This document shows positions 5,998 to 6,798 of a DNA stretch of 6,798 nt, one piece after another. Numbering within the stretch: the stretch's first letter is position 1; each line of letters begins with the position of its first letter. The stretch comes from Candidatus Sumerlaeota bacterium (lineage in GTDB: Bacteria; Sumerlaeota; Sumerlaeia; MWCT01): positions 1-6,798 of the forward strand of contig JAPLSR010000066.1 in NCBI GenBank assembly GCA_026398545.1, read 5' to 3'. The translations under genes were made by a program, and so were the position numbers. Under the pieces are notes generated by a model. The model saw only the letters and a program-made list of their open reading frames with translations. It had not been told where the DNA came from and searched no databases.

Positions 5998-6798
5998 TTA
6001 CCAGTCCTTTTCCGGCGCCATTCTGCCTTGATACTGGTGTTTGAGCGCCTCCTTGAGTGATTCCCTGTTTTCCTGTGGGAGGGTGCTCAGGAGACGGAGG
6101 GCGTCATCCTTGCTCATCTCGCCGACCTTGGTTTCCTGCTGTTGAGCCTGCTGTTCTTCCTTTGTCTCCTTTTCCTTTTGTCCCTGTTCCTCTTTTTTTT
6201 CCTCTTGTTTTTGTTCCTGAGCCTTCGCTTGTTCTTCCTTTTTCTGTTCATTTTTCTGGCTCTGCTTTTCCTTCTGTTCGCCCTCCTTTTTCTCCCCCTC
6301 ATTTTTTTGTTGTTCCTGTTGTTTTTGCTCCTGGTTTTTCTGTTGTTCCTTCATCTTATCGAGGATTTCCTTCCAGAGGCGCTTTGCCTGCTCATAATTG
6401 TATTTGGGGTCGGCGTCCTTGGCGTTGCGTTTCATTGCCTGCTGGTTGGATGCCATACATTCTTCAAGTTTTTTTGCCGCCTCGGGCAAATTTTGCGCAG
6501 TGATAAGCTGCTCAGCCATGCGGTATTGGGCGACGCCGATGTTGTAATGGGCATCAGCCATGCGTGATGGCTCTTTGAGGAGCGCCGCCGCCTGCTCAAA
6601 CTCCTTTATCGCCTCCTCATATTTTTTGTTCTTCAAAAGGACATTGCCGATATTGAAATGGAGCTCCGGCGACTCCGGGGATTCCACCTGCGCATTTTTA
6701 TAGAGTTCAAGCGCCCGTTCCAGTTTCCCTTCCTCAAAGGCGTGGTTTCCCTGGCGCGTTAGTCTTGAGAGGGAATCTGTGAGGGTGAAGCCGAAGAT
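5998..6798 (-). CDS. batC: BatC-like TPR protein with Lys/Glu/Gln-rich linker (5' end beyond the right edge)
   Basis: TPR component of the Bat complex, probably a periplasmic docking protein. The frame is open from the right edge (266 visible residues) to the TAA at 5998. The first visible residues, IFGFTLTDSLSRLTRQGN, resemble the region just after a BatC signal peptide, so probably only a short N-terminus is missing. TPR-like helix pairs follow: GNHAFEEGKLERALELYKNA (about 17-36), HFNIGNVLLKNKKYEEAIKE (47-66), and a longer third unit (about 82-123, with AHYNIGVAQYRMAEQLITAQ), then an extra helix with PKYNYEQAKRLWKEIL. Residues about 147-223 are almost only K, E and Q. The end (DALRLLSTLPQENRES, then QGRMAPEKDW) matches the C-terminal motif common in BatC and in VWA-TPR fusions of this system. 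A fusion with an upstream VWA domain outside the window cannot be excluded, but the sequence at the edge favours a stand-alone protein. The in-frame GTG at 6687 falls inside the TPRs and is not the start. Confidence 0.88.
   Translation of the reverse strand: MFGFTLTDSLSRLTRQGNHAFEEGKLERALELYKNAQVESPESPELHFNIGNVLLKNKKYEEAIKEFEQAAALLKEPSRMADAHYNIGVAQYRMAEQLITAQNLPEAAKKLEECMASNQQAMKRNAKDADPKYNYEQAKRLWKEILDKMKEQQKNQEQKQQEQQKNEGEKKEGEQKEKQSQKNEQKKEEQAKAQEQKQEEKKEEQGQKEKETKEEQQAQQQETKVGEMSKDDALRLLSTLPQENRESLKEALKHQYQGRMAPEKDW
6129..6358 (-). repeat. purine-rich low-complexity tract encoding the K/E/Q linker of BatC
   Basis: About 230 bases whose coding strand is very rich in A and G (the plus strand is correspondingly rich in C and T). 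They encode imperfect repeats of the EQKQEEKKEEQ kind. No single repeat unit is conserved at DNA level. The protein segment would be a charged, probably helical or disordered spacer between the TPRs and the conserved C-terminal motif. Such tracts are usual in BatC proteins and vary much in length. Confidence 0.8.

Noticed and set aside
6142..6567. Plus-strand open frame coding for a Leu/Phe-rich, seemingly multi-membrane protein
   Set aside because: It is the antisense image of the purine-rich K/E/Q tract of BatC: Lys/Glu/Gln codons read as Phe/Leu on the other strand. There is no ribosome binding site or family match, and the minus-strand gene is clearly real.
6685..6687. In-frame GTG as a start for the TPR gene
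   Set aside because: The frame is open for 37 further codons to the right edge and those codons encode a proper TPR helix (GNHAFEEGKLERALELYKNA), so the gene begins outside the window.

Overview
The window holds the end of one operon and the start of another, both read from the minus strand. All six genes point leftward, and nothing on the plus strand looks like a real gene. The proteins are typical of a Gram-negative, didermic bacterium: a Bat (Bacteroides aerotolerance-type) gene set, a periplasmic membrane-fusion protein and a MacB-type ABC exporter. The style of the sequences, such as the 'KCKASG' start of the fusion protein and the 'EKDW' end of BatC, recalls environmental lineages such as Lentisphaerota, Omnitrophota or other PVC-like groups. 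That placement is an inference and is not secure. No tRNA, rRNA, CRISPR array or mobile element is visible.

Right half (about 3240-6798): batC, batD and batE in transcription order. BatC is cut by the right edge and lacks its first residues. It is a TPR protein with a long Lys/Glu/Gln tract and a conserved C-terminal tail. BatD is a secreted, single-pass membrane protein with a large periplasmic beta-rich part. BatE has a signal peptide, TPRs, two membrane helices and an SH3-like domain, and its start overlaps the batD stop (ATGA). Together they look like the periplasmic and membrane scaffold that accompanies the MoxR ATPase and the VWA proteins BatA/BatB. Those partners would lie upstream, beyond the right edge.

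Middle (2994-3239): a 246-base AT-rich spacer without a gene. Read leftward it offers a weak hairpin with a T-run (possible end of the bat operon), then a possible sigma70-like promoter just before the next gene.

Left half (1-2993): a three-part tripartite-efflux set. It contains a HlyD/MacA-like periplasmic adaptor, a LolD/MacB-type ATPase and a MacB/FtsX-type permease that runs off the left edge. No outer-membrane TolC-like partner is inside the window. The adaptor gene is broken: its reading frame ends at 2085 and the remainder continues in another frame from 2088 to 1759. About 14 codons normally found between these parts are missing, which points to a small out-of-frame deletion or an assembly error.

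I do not see an unprecedented system here. The main oddity is the split adaptor inside an otherwise intact exporter operon.
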